From Streptomyces sp. TN58 (GTDB taxonomy: Bacteria; Actinomycetota; Actinomycetes; Streptomycetales; Streptomycetaceae): 64,000 nt of DNA. A program made the position numbers and the translations under genes. A model generated the notes under the pieces. That model saw nothing but the letters and a program-made list of their open reading frames with translations. It ran no database searches and was not told where the DNA came from. Below, piece after piece: positions 62,865 through 64,000 of the stretch (position 1 is the stretch's first letter; every line of letters starts with the position of its first letter). The stretch spans positions 2,778,501 through 2,842,500 of the forward strand of contig NZ_CP018870.1 of NCBI RefSeq assembly GCF_001941845.1, written 5' to 3'.

Positions 62865-62983
62865 GTTCGGCGGCGTCCTACTCTCCCACAGGGTCCCCCC
62901 TGCAGTACCATCGGCGCTGAAAGGCTTAGCTTCCGGGTTCGGAATGTAACCGGGCGTTTCCCTAACGCTATGACCACCGAAAC
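62865..62983 (-). rRNA. rrf: 5S ribosomal RNA
   Basis: On the minus strand the 119-nt sequence starts GTTTCGGTGGTCATAGCGTT and ends CGCCGCCGAAC; the terminal GTTTCGG/CCGAAC stem closes. It has the actinobacterial CCGAACCCGGAAGCTAAGCC loop. The 78-base spacer to 23S (62984-63061) contains an inverted repeat TTCTGAA/TTCAGAA, a likely part of a processing stem. Confidence 0.96.
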
Positions 62984-63061
62984 ACTATGAAATTCTGAAC
63001 ATGCTGGTGTTCTCACAGCCGTTCGTTATTTCAGAACTAACACAGTGGACGCGAGCAACTG

Positions 63062-64000
<939 letters not shown>

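Overview
The window is a high-GC actinobacterial chromosome segment, almost certainly Streptomyces. The evidence is strong GC bias at third codon positions, frequent GTG/TTG starts, four-base ATGA/GTGA gene overlaps, very rare TTA codons, and a gene order that I recall from the S. coelicolor core around SCO2949-SCO3016 (murA end, hup, malic enzyme, helD-like, nnaR, narK, ssrA/smpB, ftsEX, prfB, pkaB/pkaA, gdh, secA, hpf, lpqB, mtrBA, then an rRNA operon). I see no phage, IS element, CRISPR array or plasmid gene. This is mostly core chromosome with a few accessory insertions.

Layout. 1-5.2 kb: 3' end of murA, a two-hairpin convergent junction, HU protein, ACT-domain malic enzyme, HelD-type RNA polymerase-associated helicase. 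5.3-13.1 kb: CGNR zinc-finger regulator, GNAT, the nitrate module nnaR-narK with GlnR-like boxes in front of both genes, a LysR/MFS divergent pair, and a secreted collagen-like protein with a C-terminal SH3-type domain. 13.1-18.2 kb: a toxin-antitoxin-like pair (DUF6247 plus a small RelE/ParE-like protein) bounded by identical 30-bp hairpin repeats and wedged against the tmRNA gene, then smpB, an S41 protease carrying a TTA codon, ftsX and ftsE. 18.3-27.7 kb: prfB, a putative leader peptide ahead of a 2-oxoglutarate oxygenase, two membrane Ser/Thr kinases, and an FHA-FtsK-like protein. 27.7-36.5 kb: a sugar ABC importer without its own ATPase (TTA codon in the binding protein, extra Ig-like domain in one permease), then a teichoic-acid block: GT2-TagF fusion, TetR regulator, and TagG/TagH-type exporter.

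36.5-46.8 kb: the giant NAD-glutamate dehydrogenase, a HAD phosphatase/DUF6912 pair, an Rv3235-like gene, and SecA. 47-56.2 kb: GNAT, YcaQ-like DNA glycosylase, an orphan NarL-type response regulator, hpf, comF, lpqB, mtrB and mtrA; the order secA-hpf-comF-lpqB-mtrB-mtrA is an old actinobacterial cluster also present in mycobacteria. 56.4-62.1 kb: a five-gene tightly coupled operon (membrane protein, DUF4129, DUF4350, MoxR ATPase, DUF58). 62.2-64 kb: Uma2-type nuclease-like gene, then the end of an rRNA operon on the minus strand (5S, and the 3' third of 23S).

Cross-cutting structure: a dispersed intergenic repeat occurs four times; two copies are 64 bp long, differ at only 3 positions, and each sits just before a perfect-stem terminator between convergent genes. 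One copy supplies the stop codon of the TagH-like ATPase. Start sites below were chosen from visible ribosome-binding sites and family N-termini; family names come from recognition of motifs, without database searches.
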